64,000 bases of DNA, taken from the NCBI GenBank assembly GCA_017621035.1, contig JAGATY010000050.1:39979-103978 (forward strand). The letters run 5' to 3'. Origin of the DNA: Bacteroides sp. (GTDB lineage: Bacteria; Bacteroidota; Bacteroidia; Bacteroidales; Bacteroidaceae). Positions 53,130-62,636 of this stretch are shown piece by piece. The stretch's first letter is position 1, and each line of letters begins with the position of its first letter. Under the pieces are notes generated by a model, which worked only from the letters and a program-made list of their open reading frames with translations, was not told the DNA's origin and ran no database searches. The position numbers were made by a program, and so were the translations under genes.

Positions 53130-55307
53130 TTACTCTATGCTCAACTCATCAATAATGTGTTTGGCTCCGGCATACTTCTCAATGATGAAAAGTGTGTAAC
53201 GGATGTCTACACAAATGGCACGCTGAGAGGAGGGGCGGAAAGCAATGTCTCCGGTCAAACCCTCATAGTTGCGGTCGAAACCGGTACCGATTAGTTCACC
53301 CTTTGCATTGAATACCGGGCTGCCGGAGTTACCACCGGTGTTGTCAGTATCGATGATAAAGCACACCGGCATCTCTCCGGAGGGCAGTGCATAGCGTCCG
53401 AACTCCTTGTTCTGGTAGAGATGTTTCAGCTTTTCGGGAACCACAAACTCATAGTTATCGGGGTCTTCCTTCTCCATGACGCCTTTAAGGGTGGTGTAGT
53501 AGTCGTACACAACGCCATCGGCCGGAGAGTAAGGACGCACGGTGCCATAAGTCAGACGCAGGGTGCTGTTGGCATCGGGGTAGATGGCCTGACCGTTTGC
53601 CTGGCGCATGTCCATCATACCTTTGACCCATACCTTGTGGGCAGCGTTGTAACTAGTTATACCATCCATCATGGTAAGTGTGCTCTTCAGTAACCCGTCT
53701 GTGATGGAGTGTTTCAATAATACCATCCAGTCTGCTGAAAGTTTGTGAAGAGAAGGTTTCCGGATAAACTTCTCAAAGTTTTCTTTCTTACCGAAAATGC
53801 TGTGCTCAAAACATGCATCGATAAAGGCATCTGTGTCACCTTTGAAACGCTTTCCGTTGATAACCTGGAAGATGGCGATGCACTCCTCTTCAGGAATGTA
53901 ATCGGCATAGATTTTCAACATGGCCTTACCCACTTTCCGTTCCACTTCAGGGTAGGGTACAGAAGCAAAATATTTCTCGGCAGCCTCTTGTAACTTGGCA
54001 CTCTCTTCTGCAATCTTACTCTTGTCCTTTTCCTTCAGGGCAGTGGCGAGTGCGGTTGTATTCGGTATCTTCATGAAATCGAGTGCAGTAACCAATGCTT
54101 CCTGAATGGCTTGTTGGTGGTACATGGCCGGGCGGCGATCGGCTACAATCTCTCTGATTTTATCAAAAGCCTCGCGGTACTCTTTGGTGCCCAACTCTTC
54201 GCCACGTTTCAGTAACGCCTCTTGTTGTGCACGCTTGGTATCGAGAACTTTCAGTCGGATGAGCCCCTCATTCATGCCGATGGCATTCTTCCAATAGTTG
54301 GCAGATGAGGCATACTTTGATGCGTAGTGGATGCGTACAGCATCATCCTTCAGCATCTCCTCCATAAGAACTTTTTGACGGGCATCACGTACGTGGTGGC
54401 GCATGAAGTTGGTTGTCTGCATACGCTCCTCTACTTCGTCTGATATCATGTAGCGCCAGTTACGCCCTGGGAAACCCATAACGAAGGCAAAGTCACCCTC
54501 GCGGTAACCGTCCAAGCTGATTTTAAGGTGCTTTTTTACTTGCAACGGGCGGTTGTCTGCACTATATTTGGCAGGTTTTCCTTCCGGTGAAGCATAGATG
54601 CGGAAGAGTGAAAAGTCACCTGTGTGGCGGGTCCACATCCAGTTGTCAGTATCAGCACCAAACTTACCAATAGAGCTGGGAGGTGCTCCCACCAGGCGAA
54701 TGTCGCTGTAGGTGTTTTTGATAAAAAGGTAGTAGCGATTGCCACCGTAAAAGGCCTTCAGCTCCAGTGAACGTCCCTCTGCCGGGGCAATACCCTCGGA
54801 TTGGGCAAAACGCTGAGCTACCGTCTCCAGATATTTGGGGGAGAGGTAATTAGTACCCTGTGGGTCAGCGTCTTCTTTCAGGCGTGCCTGCACAAACTCG
54901 GTTACGTCCAGAATCTGGTCGATAAAGGTAATGGTCAGCCCCTCCACGGGAAGCTCCTCGCCACGCGACATAGCCCAGAATCCGTGTGTCAGGTAATCAT
55001 GCTCCACGGAACTGAGTTGCTGAATAGAACCATACCCGCAGTGGTGGTTGGTCAGTACCAACCCCTCGCGTGAGATGACTTCACCCGTACACCCACGTCC
55101 GAAATGTACTACAGCGTCTTTCAGTGAAATCCCGTCGGGACTGTAAATCTGCTCCACAGGAATTTGCAGACCCAGCTCTTGCATAGCCACCTCATTCTGT
55201 TTCTTCATGTCTGTCAACATCCACATACCTTCGTCGGCATGGATGGGGAGTGTGTAGAGGGTGGCCATGGTAGCCACCACTAAAAAGTTCTTGCTCCTTA
55301 TTCTCAT
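53130..55307 (-). CDS. Dipeptidyl-peptidase 11 (S46 family, Asp/Glu-specific)
   Basis: 725 residues with a signal peptide (mature start near ADEGMWML). Catalytic His in [10 protein letters not shown] (His88/89) and Ser661 in TGGNSGSPV. The specificity residue after GTGFD is Arg679, equivalent to Arg673 in Porphyromonas DPP11, which binds acidic P1 side chains. It removes Xaa-Asp and Xaa-Glu dipeptides, supplying acidic amino acids favoured as fuels by asaccharolytic Bacteroidales. It is the third gene of an operon after aminopeptidase P and a gamma carbonic anhydrase (57-bp gap). Confidence 0.92.
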   Translation of the reverse strand: MRIRSKNFLVVATMATLYTLPIHADEGMWMLTDMKKQNEVAMQELGLQIPVEQIYSPDGISLKDAVVHFGRGCTGEVISREGLVLTNHHCGYGSIQQLSSVEHDYLTHGFWAMSRGEELPVEGLTITFIDQILDVTEFVQARLKEDADPQGTNYLSPKYLETVAQRFAQSEGIAPAEGRSLELKAFYGGNRYYLFIKNTYSDIRLVGAPPSSIGKFGADTDNWMWTRHTGDFSLFRIYASPEGKPAKYSADNRPLQVKKHLKISLDGYREGDFAFVMGFPGRNWRYMISDEVEERMQTTNFMRHHVRDARQKVLMEEMLKDDAVRIHYASKYASSANYWKNAIGMNEGLIRLKVLDTKRAQQEALLKRGEELGTKEYREAFDKIREIVADRRPAMYHQQAIQEALVTALDFMKIPNTTALATALKEKDKSKIAEESAKLQEAAEKYFASVPYPEVERKVGKAMLKIYADYIPEEECIAIFQVINGKRFKGDTDAFIDACFEHSIFGKKENFEKFIRKPSLHKLSADWMVLLKHSITDGLLKSTLTMMDGITSYNAAHKVWVKGMMDMRQANGQAIYPDANSTLRLTYGTVRPYSPADGVVYDYYTTLKGVMEKEDPDNYEFVVPEKLKHLYQNKEFGRYALPSGEMPVCFIIDTDNTGGNSGSPVFNAKGELIGTGFDRNYEGLTGDIAFRPSSQRAICVDIRYTLFIIEKYAGAKHIIDELSIE

Positions 55308-55364
55308 AGAATTTATTGATTTGTTGATTTAGATAGTTCTGTTCTTTGTCTGGTGAAAGACGGG

Positions 55365-55877
55365 TTATTTGTACCAGTCAGAATACATCAGATAGTTGTG
55401 CGCAATCTTCTGGTTCAGCTCCTTAGCTTGTTCCGGATCTACTTTTTTAATGAACTTGGCCGGAACACCTCCCCAAATGCTGCCCGGCTCGATAACTGTG
55501 TTACTGAGTACCAGCGAACCGGCAGCTACGATGGCTCCTTCGCCCACCACAGCATGGTCTAGCAGGGTAGAGCCCATACCGATGAGGGCATAATCTTTGA
55601 TGGTGGCGCCATGAATAGTTACGTTGTGACCAACAGAAACATGGTCTCCAATCTCTATGGTAGATTTCTCGTAAAGGGTGTGTAATACACTGCCGTCCTG
55701 AATGTTTACACCATTGCCTATGCGGATGGAGTTTACGTCGCCCCGCAAAACGGTACTGTACCAAATGCTACAGTCACGTCCCATCTTGACATCGCCAATG
55801 ATGGCTGCATTCTCTGCCAGGAAACAGTTCTCTCCGAACTCTGGTGTAAACCCTCTTACCGATCTAATAAGTGCCAT
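55365..55877 (-). CDS. Gamma carbonic anhydrase-family protein
   Basis: 170 residues. Left-handed beta-helix repeats: AENAAIIGDVKMGRDCSIWYSTVLRGDV, IGNGVNIQDGSVLH, IEIGDHVSVGHNVTIHGATI, ALIGMGSTLLD, VVGEGAIVAAGSLV. The three histidines expected to bind zinc (in SVLH, SVGHN and TIHG) are present. Many members of this group (YrdA/PaaY) have little carbonic anhydrase activity, so the function is uncertain. It lies 28 bp after the aminopeptidase P gene and 57 bp before the DPP11 gene. Confidence 0.9.
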   Translation of the reverse strand: MALIRSVRGFTPEFGENCFLAENAAIIGDVKMGRDCSIWYSTVLRGDVNSIRIGNGVNIQDGSVLHTLYEKSTIEIGDHVSVGHNVTIHGATIKDYALIGMGSTLLDHAVVGEGAIVAAGSLVLSNTVIEPGSIWGGVPAKFIKKVDPEQAKELNQKIAHNYLMYSDWYK

Positions 55878-55905
55878 AATATAAATAATGTATATAGTTA
55901 GAAAA

Positions 55906-57687
55906 TCAAATTGCTTCGCACGCTTGTTTCAACCACGCCTTTTCTGCCTCGTTCAGTGCAGGTGAGAGCTTACTGTAGACGGTTTGATGGTAGCTGTTCA
56001 GCCATGCAATCTCCTCAGCATTAAGCAGTTCTTTGAGAATGCCTTTCTTACAGATGGGGCATAGCGTAACGGTTTCAAACTTCAGGTACTCTCCAAACAT
56101 ACCCTCTCCTGCTGGAACCGTCAGTACCAAGTTTTCTGTACGGATACCGTGGCTGCCACCTTTATACACGCCTGGTTCATTGGAGGTTAGCATGCCAGGG
56201 CGTAGGGTAACGGGGTTCTCGTTCATACGAATGCTCTGAGGCCCCTCATGCACGTTCAGGAAATGGCCTATGCCATGGCCGGTACCGTGCAGGTAGTTCA
56301 TCTTTTTCTGCCATATCGGCATGCGTGCCAGTACGTCGAGTTGTGCTCCACGAGTCCCTACGGGGAACACAGCCATAGCCAGATTGATATGTCCTTTCAG
56401 AATAAGGGTGTAATCTTCCTTCTCTTCTTCAGTCAGGTTGCCGAGAGCGATGGTGCGTGTGATGTCTGTAGTGCCATCTAAATATTGTGCTCCGGAGTCT
56501 AAAAGCAGAAAACCTTCCGGCTTCAGCTCCACGTCAGTTTCCGGGGTAGCCTCATAATGCACGATGGCTCCATGCTCTTTGTAACCGGCAATGGTGTCAA
56601 AACTCTCACCCATGTAGAGCGGTTGCTCGGCTCGGAAGGCATGTAGCTTCCGGTCTACACTGATTTCAGTCTGTCCGCCTGCGGGTACACTCTCTTCCAA
56701 CCACTTTAGGAATTTTACCAGAGCCACACCGTCACGTTGCATGGCTGCGTGAATACCCGTCACCTCTGTTTCGTTACGCACAGCCTTTAGCAAGGCTACG
56801 GGAGATGCCCCTTCTATCTTACGACAGGTAGGGTTGAGGGCGTTATAGGTGGCAAAATTGGTTTTGGCAGAACAGATAAGGATAGCTGAAGCGGATAACT
56901 GTTGCAGAAAAGCGTCAATCTCCTCATAGGAATGCAGGCTGATACCGGCCGCTTGCAGGTAGGCAGTCACCTCGGGTGTGAGTTTAGAGGGGTTGATGAA
57001 GAGGTGCGTATGGTTCTGCTCTATTAACAGGTAGCTGATAACCACTGGGTTGCAATGCACGTCACTTCCGCGCAGATTCAGTGTCCAGGCAATCTCGTCC
57101 AGGGCAGAAATCAGCAGAGCCTCTGCACCGACCTGTTGCATCTCCTTGCGGATATCGGCCAGTTTCTCTTCAATGCTTCTGCCGGCATACTTCAACTCAT
57201 GGATGAAGGCCGGAGCTTCCGGCATTGGTGGACGTTCTGCCCAGATTTTATCCATCGGGTCATCAATACTTTGGAGGGTGATGCCTGAGGCTTTCAGAGC
57301 CTCTTGCAGTCCTTGTGCCTCGGAGGTGGAGAAAACTTTACCGTCGATACCCACAGACGCTCCGGCTTCCAATTTCTCTTTCAAAAAAGTGGGGATGGAG
57401 GGCGTCTCGGGCAACATCTCCTTGTATAACTCGATGCCACTACCCTCCAACTGTTCGGCAGCTTGCAGAAAGTAGCGGGAATCTGTCCAAAGACCGGCTT
57501 CGTGCAGGGTGACCACTACCGTACCGGCAGAACCGGTAAATCCGGATATCCACTCTCTGGATTGCCAGTGTGGAGCCACATACTCACTCATGTGCGGGTC
57601 GGTACTGGGCACGATGAAGGCACTGACTCCTTCAGCTCTCATGATTGCTCGCAACGCCTCAATACGCTGCTTGATATTTTGCTTCAT
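55906..57687 (-). CDS. Xaa-Pro aminopeptidase (M24B family)
   Basis: 593 residues. Two N-terminal creatinase-like domains (1-305) precede the pita-bread catalytic domain with metal ligands in LLLDSGAQYLDGTTDITRTI (two Asp), GTGHGIGHFLNVHEGP (His), MLTSNEPGVYKGG (Glu) and IRTENLVLT (Glu). The long form with two N-terminal domains resembles eukaryotic-type cytoplasmic XPNPEP1. No signal peptide. It cleaves N-terminal residues before proline, completing breakdown of peptides brought in from DPP digestion. It is the first gene of the operon with gamma-CA and DPP11. Confidence 0.94.
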   Translation of the reverse strand: MKQNIKQRIEALRAIMRAEGVSAFIVPSTDPHMSEYVAPHWQSREWISGFTGSAGTVVVTLHEAGLWTDSRYFLQAAEQLEGSGIELYKEMLPETPSIPTFLKEKLEAGASVGIDGKVFSTSEAQGLQEALKASGITLQSIDDPMDKIWAERPPMPEAPAFIHELKYAGRSIEEKLADIRKEMQQVGAEALLISALDEIAWTLNLRGSDVHCNPVVISYLLIEQNHTHLFINPSKLTPEVTAYLQAAGISLHSYEEIDAFLQQLSASAILICSAKTNFATYNALNPTCRKIEGASPVALLKAVRNETEVTGIHAAMQRDGVALVKFLKWLEESVPAGGQTEISVDRKLHAFRAEQPLYMGESFDTIAGYKEHGAIVHYEATPETDVELKPEGFLLLDSGAQYLDGTTDITRTIALGNLTEEEKEDYTLILKGHINLAMAVFPVGTRGAQLDVLARMPIWQKKMNYLHGTGHGIGHFLNVHEGPQSIRMNENPVTLRPGMLTSNEPGVYKGGSHGIRTENLVLTVPAGEGMFGEYLKFETVTLCPICKKGILKELLNAEEIAWLNSYHQTVYSKLSPALNEAEKAWLKQACEAI

Positions 57688-58077
57688 ACACCTTATATAT
57701 TATTATATGCTTGTTTAACTTCCCCAAAGTTACATACTTTCTTTTAAAGTAACTGTGTGCCGACTGAAATTTCTCCAAAAACCTATAGTTTCCTACTTTT
57801 TCTTGCTCCGGTCACGCCGTTTTCCCTGACGCATTCTCTTTCATCTTTTCCCTGACCTTCCCACCTATCTTCTCCATTATCTCTTTATTCTAGGTATGAT
57901 ACTGCTTCGATATCTATTCGATAAAATGCTGATTTTCTGAGGAGATAACGAAGAAATATCGAACCAATATTAAAGGGGTGATGGCCTTGGTAGGGAGAGG
58001 AAACCTTCTTGTTGTAGTTGGGTGTCATGCGGGATAAATGGGCAAAAGGTGAAAAATGTAGTTTTTTTGCGGAATGT
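57688..58077. other. Intergenic region between aminopeptidase P and rpsU genes
   Basis: No gene. It holds a TAACTTTG box (57732-57725, minus strand) that may drive the aminopeptidase operon, a direct repeat TTCGATA at 57906 and 57917 (11 bp apart) with an inverted TATCGAA at 57957-57963, and an AT-rich stretch leading to the rpsU promoter. Confidence 0.6.
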
Positions 58078-58108
58078 TTTGTAAATAAATAAAGTATGCG
58101 TAATTTTG
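58078..58108 (+). promoter_or_regulatory. Promoter of rpsU
   Basis: TTTG (58078-58081), 19-base spacer, TAATTTTG (58101-58108). The start codon is 55 bases downstream. Confidence 0.78.
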
Positions 58109-58162
58109 CGGCTCGATTTAATCGCGAGATTGTAAAAACATTATTTATTTAAAAACAAAAAG

Positions 58163-58354
58163 ATGATTGTAGTACCTGTAAAAGAAGGCGAGAACATTGA
58201 AAAGTCGCTGAAGAAGTTCAAAAGAAAATTTGAAAAAACCGGTATCGTTAAAGAATTGCGCCGCAGACAGCAGTTTGACAAACCGTCTGTAACTAAGAGA
58301 CTTAAGATGGAGCGCGCAATTTACGTGCAAAAACTTCAGCAAGTAGAGGAATAA
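58163..58354 (+). CDS. rpsU: 30S ribosomal protein S21
   Basis: 63 residues, usual size. MIVVPVKEGENIEKSLKKF, then KTGIVKELRRRQQFDKPS, as in other Bacteroidales S21. S21 helps the 30S subunit in initiation; in Bacteroidetes it takes part in hiding the anti-Shine-Dalgarno sequence, in keeping with the weak ribosome binding sites seen in this window. It has its own promoter and is followed by xerC after 72 bp. Confidence 0.96.
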   Translation: MIVVPVKEGENIEKSLKKFKRKFEKTGIVKELRRRQQFDKPSVTKRLKMERAIYVQKLQQVEE

Positions 58355-58426
58355 TTATTCGTAATTTCCTTTGGATTCTTGAATCTTTTTTCATACATTC
58401 GTTGCAAAATTTGAGATTGTAGCGAT

Positions 58427-59311
58427 ATGTTGTTGACAAACTCTTTTCTTGACTACCTCCGCTATGAGCGAAACTACTCGGTAAATACCGTTGAAGGATA
58501 TCGGGTGGATATCCTCCAGTTTGAGGAATTTTGCAAGAAAGAGTGTCAGGAAATCTCTCCCGAGGAAGTGACGGCTGAACTTGTCCGCGACTGGATTGTT
58601 GATTTGATGGATGAGGGTTATTCGGCTTCTTCGGTAAATAGAAAGTTGAGTTCGCTCCGTACTTATTACAAGTATCTCTTGCGAAAGAAAAAAGTTGCTG
58701 TAGACCCCTTGCAAAAGGTGGTTGCTCCAAAGAAAGGAAACCAGCTTCCGGTATTCCTGAAAGAGAAAGAACTGGATTTGTTACTGGACGGGGATGCTTT
58801 TGATGACGATTTTGAAGGATGCCGTGACCGGTTGATTCTGGAAATGTTTTATGCTACAGGTATGAGACGGGCAGAATTGATGGGATTGAAGGATGAGGAT
58901 GTAGACCTCTCTGCTTTGATGATTAAGGTTACGGGTAAGCGAAATAAACAGCGCTTGATTCCTTTTGGGGGTCGGTTGAGAGAACTGATAAAAGAGTATG
59001 TTGACAAACGCGCAGGGTTGGAAACTGATAGAGTGGAAGCCTTCTTTATAAGAAAGAGTGGAAAATCTCTTTATCCCACCCTGGTGAATCAAATAGTGAA
59101 ACGAAACTTGTCAAAAGTGGTAACGGTGAAGAAAAAGAGCCCTCACGTGTTGAGGCACACTTTTGCAACAGCCATGCTGAACCACGGTGCAGAGTTAGCT
59201 TCCATAAAAGAGCTGCTTGGGCATGAAAGTTTAGCTACGACTGAAATCTACACGCATACTACTTTTGATGAATTAAAAAAAGTGTATAACCAAGCTCATC
59301 CTAGAGCGTAA
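58427..59311 (+). CDS. xerC: Tyrosine recombinase XerC-type
   Basis: 294 residues. N-terminal SAM-like core-binding domain (1-85), then the catalytic domain with Arg147 in ATGMRRAELMGL, Lys171 region VTGKRNKQRLIPFG, His240 and Arg243 in PHVLRHTFATAML, His266 in LLGHESLATTEIY and nucleophile Tyr275. Length and layout equal chromosomal XerC/XerD, which resolve chromosome dimers at dif. The conserved chromosomal neighbourhood (rpsU, hpf, tuf) argues for the housekeeping enzyme rather than an integrase. Confidence 0.92.
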   Translation: MLLTNSFLDYLRYERNYSVNTVEGYRVDILQFEEFCKKECQEISPEEVTAELVRDWIVDLMDEGYSASSVNRKLSSLRTYYKYLLRKKKVAVDPLQKVVAPKKGNQLPVFLKEKELDLLLDGDAFDDDFEGCRDRLILEMFYATGMRRAELMGLKDEDVDLSALMIKVTGKRNKQRLIPFGGRLRELIKEYVDKRAGLETDRVEAFFIRKSGKSLYPTLVNQIVKRNLSKVVTVKKKSPHVLRHTFATAMLNHGAELASIKELLGHESLATTEIYTHTTFDELKKVYNQAHPRA

Positions 59312-59325
59312 AAAAGGAGGTAAGT

Positions 59326-59625
59326 ATGGAAGTAAGAATTCAAGCAGTTCACTTTGATGCATCAGAGCAGTTGCAAGCTTTTATTCAAAAAAAGGTTGCC
59401 AAGTTGGAAAAGTATTACGACGATATAAAGAAAGTGGAGGTGTCACTGAAAGTAGTAAAACCAGAAACAGCCGAGAATAAAGAAGCCGGAGTGAAAGTAT
59501 TGGTTCCTAATGGCGAACTTTATGCAAATAAGGTCTGTGATACGTTTGAAGAAGCTGTAGATCTTAGTCTGGAAGCTTTGGAAAAACAGCTGGTAAAATA
59601 CAAGGAAAAGCAACGGAATAAATAA
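59326..59625 (+). CDS. hpf: Ribosome hibernation promoting factor (HPF/RaiA)
   Basis: 99 residues, short form. MEVRIQAVHFDASEQLQAFI, KKVAKLEKYYDDI, EVSLKV and the end FEEAVDLSLEALEKQLVKYK match HPF/YfiA. It binds the 30S decoding site and stores idle ribosomes in slow growth. It starts 14 bp after xerC, so both are cotranscribed. Confidence 0.93.
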   Translation: MEVRIQAVHFDASEQLQAFIQKKVAKLEKYYDDIKKVEVSLKVVKPETAENKEAGVKVLVPNGELYANKVCDTFEEAVDLSLEALEKQLVKYKEKQRNK

Positions 59626-59650
59626 AAATCCGCTAAAAAACATCGAAAAT

Positions 59651-59681
59651 TTTGCGGGTAAAAAATAAATGCCTAAATTTG
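59651..59681 (+). promoter_or_regulatory. Promoter of the tRNA-tuf operon
   Basis: TTTG (59651-59654), 19-base spacer, TAAATTTG (59674-59681). It is about 48 bases ahead of the first tRNA. Confidence 0.82.
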
Positions 59682-59728
59682 CAGCCGTTTCGCTCGCATA
59701 AGAACGTTACGGTTGCATTTTTAAGACT

Positions 59729-59802
59729 GCCTCTTTAGCTCAGTTGGCCAGAGCACGTGATTTGTAATCTCGGGGTCGTTGGTTCGAATCCGACAAGAGG
59801 CT
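59729..59802 (+). tRNA. tRNA-Thr (anticodon TGT)
   Basis: Acceptor GCCTCTT pairs with AAGAGGC; the T-arm GTTCGAATC and D-arm AGCTCAG are standard. The anticodon loop TTTGTAA carries TGT. One mismatch (T-T) lies in the anticodon stem. No CCA is encoded. Confidence 0.95.
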
Positions 59803-59838
59803 CAAAGCAATGTGTAGCTTAGCTGCTGCGAAACGAAT

Positions 59839-59921
59839 GGGCAAATACCAGAGTGGCCAAATGGGGCAGACTGTAAATCTGCTGGCTTACGCCTTCGGTG
59901 GTTCGAATCCATCTTTGCCCA
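59839..59921 (+). tRNA. tRNA-Tyr (anticodon GTA)
   Basis: Acceptor GGGCAAA pairs with TTTGCCC; anticodon loop CTGTAAA carries GTA; a long variable arm (class II) is present, as in bacterial tRNA-Tyr. Confidence 0.96.
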
Positions 59922-59932
59922 CAAAAATCCTT

Positions 59933-60004
<72 letters not shown>

Positions 60005-60052
60005 CTTGAAATCGAAAGCTGATTATTAATCAAATAAATAACAAGTAAAGCT

Positions 60053-61237
60053 ATGGCTAAAGAGAAATTCGAACGTACCAAACCTCACGTAAACATTGGT
60101 ACAATTGGTCACGTAGACCACGGTAAGACTACCTTGACTGCTGCTATCACTACTGTATTGGCAAAGAAAGGTTTGTCAGAGTTGCGTTCTTTTGATTCTA
60201 TCGACAATGCTCCTGAAGAAAAGGAACGTGGTATCACTATCAATACTTCTCACGTAGAGTATGAAACTGCTAACCGTCACTATGCTCACGTTGACTGTCC
60301 GGGTCACGCCGACTATGTAAAGAACATGGTTACTGGTGCTGCTCAGATGGATGGTGCTATCATCGTAGTTGCTGCAACTGATGGTCCGATGCCTCAGACT
60401 CGCGAACACATCTTGTTGGCTCGTCAGGTAAACGTTCCTAGACTGGTTGTATTTATGAATAAGTGTGATATGGTTGACGACCCTGAAATGCTCGAGCTCG
60501 TTGAAATGGAAATGCGTGAACTGTTGTCTGCATATGAATTCGATGGTGACAACACTCCGTTTATCCAAGGTTCTGCTCTTGGTGCATTGAATGGTGTTGA
60601 GAAGTGGGAAGAAAAGGTTATGGAGCTGATGGATGCTTGCGATAACTGGATTCCTCTGCCTCCGCGCGATGTTGATAAACCGTTCTTGATGCCGGTTGAA
60701 GACGTATTCTCAATTACAGGTCGTGGTACTGTTGCTACTGGCCGTATCGAAGCTGGTGTTATCCACGTAGGTGACGAAGTTGAAATCCTCGGTTTGGGTG
60801 AAGACAAGAAGTCTGTTGTAACCGGTGTTGAAATGTTCCGCAAGCTGTTGGATCAAGGTGAAGCTGGTGATAACGTAGGTCTGTTGCTCCGTGGTATCGA
60901 CAAGAACGAAATCAAGCGTGGTATGGTACTCTGTAAGCCGGGTCAAATCAAACCTCACACTTCTTTTAAGGCTTCTATCTATGTATTGAAGAAAGAAGAA
61001 GGTGGTCGCCACACTCCGTTCCACAACAAGTATCGTCCTCAGTTCTATCTCCGTACTATGGACTGTACAGGTGAGATTACCTTGCCGGAAGGTACAGAAA
61101 TGGTAATGCCGGGTGATAACGTGGAAATTACTGTTACATTGATTTACGCTGTAGCGTTGAACGTAGGTTTGCGTTTCGCTATCCGTGAAGGTGGTCGTAC
61201 AGTAGGTTCTGGTCAGATTACTGAAATCCTCGACTAA
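60053..61237 (+). CDS. tuf: Elongation factor Tu
   Basis: 394 residues. G1 GHVDHGKT (about 19-26), G2 RGITI, G3 DCPGHADY, G4 NKCD, G5 GSAL, and the tRNA-binding domains 2 and 3 up to [14 protein letters not shown]. It delivers aminoacyl-tRNA to the ribosome. The gene follows three tRNAs (48-bp gap to the last), the order usual in Bacteroidales, and is succeeded by a perfect hairpin and tRNA-Trp. Confidence 0.98.
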   Translation: MAKEKFERTKPHVNIGTIGHVDHGKTTLTAAITTVLAKKGLSELRSFDSIDNAPEEKERGITINTSHVEYETANRHYAHVDCPGHADYVKNMVTGAAQMDGAIIVVAATDGPMPQTREHILLARQVNVPRLVVFMNKCDMVDDPEMLELVEMEMRELLSAYEFDGDNTPFIQGSALGALNGVEKWEEKVMELMDACDNWIPLPPRDVDKPFLMPVEDVFSITGRGTVATGRIEAGVIHVGDEVEILGLGEDKKSVVTGVEMFRKLLDQGEAGDNVGLLLRGIDKNEIKRGMVLCKPGQIKPHTSFKASIYVLKKEEGGRHTPFHNKYRPQFYLRTMDCTGEITLPEGTEMVMPGDNVEITVTLIYAVALNVGLRFAIREGGRTVGSGQITEILD

Positions 61238-61245
61238 TAATTACT

Positions 61246-61278
61246 AATCAGTTCCCGATAATTCATCGGGAACTGATT
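61246..61278 (+). terminator. 14-bp perfect hairpin after tuf
   Basis: AATCAGTTCCCGAT (61246-61259) and ATCGGGAACTGATT (61265-61278) are perfect inverted repeats with a five-base loop. There is no strong T run, so it may be a partial terminator or processing site between tuf and tRNA-Trp. Confidence 0.7.
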
Positions 61279-61286
61279 ATGTTCAA

Positions 61287-61359
61287 ACGGGAGTAGCTCA
61301 GTTGGTAGAGCACCGGTCTCCAAAACCGGGTGTCGGGAGTTCGAGCCTCTCCTCCCGTG
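61287..61359 (+). tRNA. tRNA-Trp (anticodon CCA)
   Basis: Acceptor ACGGGAG pairs with CTCCCGT, discriminator G; anticodon stem CCGGT/ACCGG encloses CTCCAAA with anticodon CCA. Confidence 0.96.
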
Positions 61360-61373
61360 CTAATATTTTTGAA

Positions 61374-61562
61374 ATGAAGAAGATTATAACTTATTTGAAG
61401 GAAACTTACGACGAACTTGTTCATAAAGTGTCGTGGCCTACTTATTCTCAACTCTCCGGCAATGCAGTCGCTGTTTTAACTGCTTCCCTGTTGATTGCGC
61501 TGGTTGTGTTTGTGATGGATATCTGTTTCGAAAATGTGATGAAGATTGTTTATCCACATTAA
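61374..61562 (+). CDS. secE: Preprotein translocase subunit SecE
   Basis: 62 residues from MKKIITYLKETYDELVHKVSWP at 61374; the open frame upstream overlaps tRNA-Trp and is not coding. The amphipathic helix with KVSWPTYSQL is the SecE hallmark, followed by one membrane helix (about 30-55). It holds SecY together in the inner-membrane translocon. The order tRNA-Trp-secE-nusG is the usual one. Confidence 0.95.
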   Translation: MKKIITYLKETYDELVHKVSWPTYSQLSGNAVAVLTASLLIALVVFVMDICFENVMKIVYPH

Positions 61563-61574
61563 AAATTAGGAAGA

Positions 61575-62117
61575 ATGTCTGAGATTGAAAAGAAATGGTA
61601 CGTGTTGCGTGCTATTAGCGGAAAAGAAGCCAAGGTAAAAGAGTATCTCGAAGCTGATATTAAAAACAGCGACCTAGGTGACTACGTGTCTCAGGTATTG
61701 ATTCCTACCGAAAAGGTATATCAGGTTCGCAATGGTAAAAAGATTGTGAAAGAGAGAAGTTATCTCCCTGGTTACGTTTTAGTGGAGGCTGCTTTGGTTG
61801 GTGAGGTTGCTCATCACCTAAGGAATACTCCTAATGTGATAGGATTCTTGGGCGGTTCGGATAAACCGGTGCCCTTGAGACAATCGGAAGTGAATCGTAT
61901 ACTTGGTACAGTGGATGAATTACAGGAGTCTGGGGAAGACCTGGATATCCCTTATGTGGTTGGTGAAACTGTTAAGGTGAATGACGGTCCTTTTACCGGA
62001 TTCAGTGGTCTCATTGAAGAGGTAAACACAGAGAAAAAGAAACTGAAGGTCATGGTAAAGATATTCGGACGGAAAACACCGCTCGAATTAGGCTTTATGC
62101 AAGTTGAGAAGGAATAA
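61575..62117 (+). CDS. nusG: Transcription termination/antitermination factor NusG
   Basis: 180 residues. NGN domain with [20 protein letters not shown] and [20 protein letters not shown]-terminal KOW domain with [21 protein letters not shown]. It binds RNA polymerase and modulates pausing and coupling to ribosomes. It starts 12 bp after secE. Confidence 0.96.
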   Translation: MSEIEKKWYVLRAISGKEAKVKEYLEADIKNSDLGDYVSQVLIPTEKVYQVRNGKKIVKERSYLPGYVLVEAALVGEVAHHLRNTPNVIGFLGGSDKPVPLRQSEVNRILGTVDELQESGEDLDIPYVVGETVKVNDGPFTGFSGLIEEVNTEKKKLKVMVKIFGRKTPLELGFMQVEKE

Positions 62118-62177
62118 TACAGGTGTTACGCTGTATAATCCTTTATTTAGTGTTTTTATATATAAATCATTTAGAAA

Positions 62178-62621
62178 ATGGCTAAAGAAGTTGCTGGACT
62201 AATCAAATTACAGATTAAAGGAGGCGCGGCAAACCCATCTCCCCCTGTAGGCCCTGCATTGGGTTCTAAGGGTATCAACATCATGGAGTTTTGCAAGCAA
62301 TTCAACGCCAGAACCCAGGACAAAGCAGGAAAAGTTCTTCCTGTGATTATCACTTACTACGCAGACAAGTCTTTCGATTTTGTAATCAAGACTCCTCCTG
62401 TAGCTATTCAGTTGCTCGAGGTTACGAAGCAAAAGAGTGGTTCTGCTGAGCCTAATCGTAAGAAAGTTGCCGAGATTACTTGGGAACAAGTACGCACGAT
62501 TGCTCAGGATAAAATGGTTGACTTGAACTGTTTTACTGTAGAGGCTGCCATGAAAATGGTTGCAGGTACAGCTCGTAGTATGGGTATCGCTGTAAAAGGG
62601 GAGTTCCCGGTTAATAACTAA
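62178..62621 (+). CDS. rplK: 50S ribosomal protein L11
   Basis: 147 residues. [39 protein letters not shown] and the C-terminal RNA-binding AARSMGI-like region ([14 protein letters not shown]) are standard. L11 forms the stalk base of the 50S subunit. It begins 60 bp after nusG in the conserved secE-nusG-rplKAJL cluster. Confidence 0.97.
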   Translation: MAKEVAGLIKLQIKGGAANPSPPVGPALGSKGINIMEFCKQFNARTQDKAGKVLPVIITYYADKSFDFVIKTPPVAIQLLEVTKQKSGSAEPNRKKVAEITWEQVRTIAQDKMVDLNCFTVEAAMKMVAGTARSMGIAVKGEFPVNN

Positions 62622-62636
62622 TAAACTTCAATTGTA

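Noticed and set aside
58427-59311. Tyrosine recombinase as part of an integrated element
   Set aside because: The neighbourhood rpsU-xerC-hpf-tRNA-tuf is a conserved housekeeping order; no attachment-site repeats were seen at the tRNAs.
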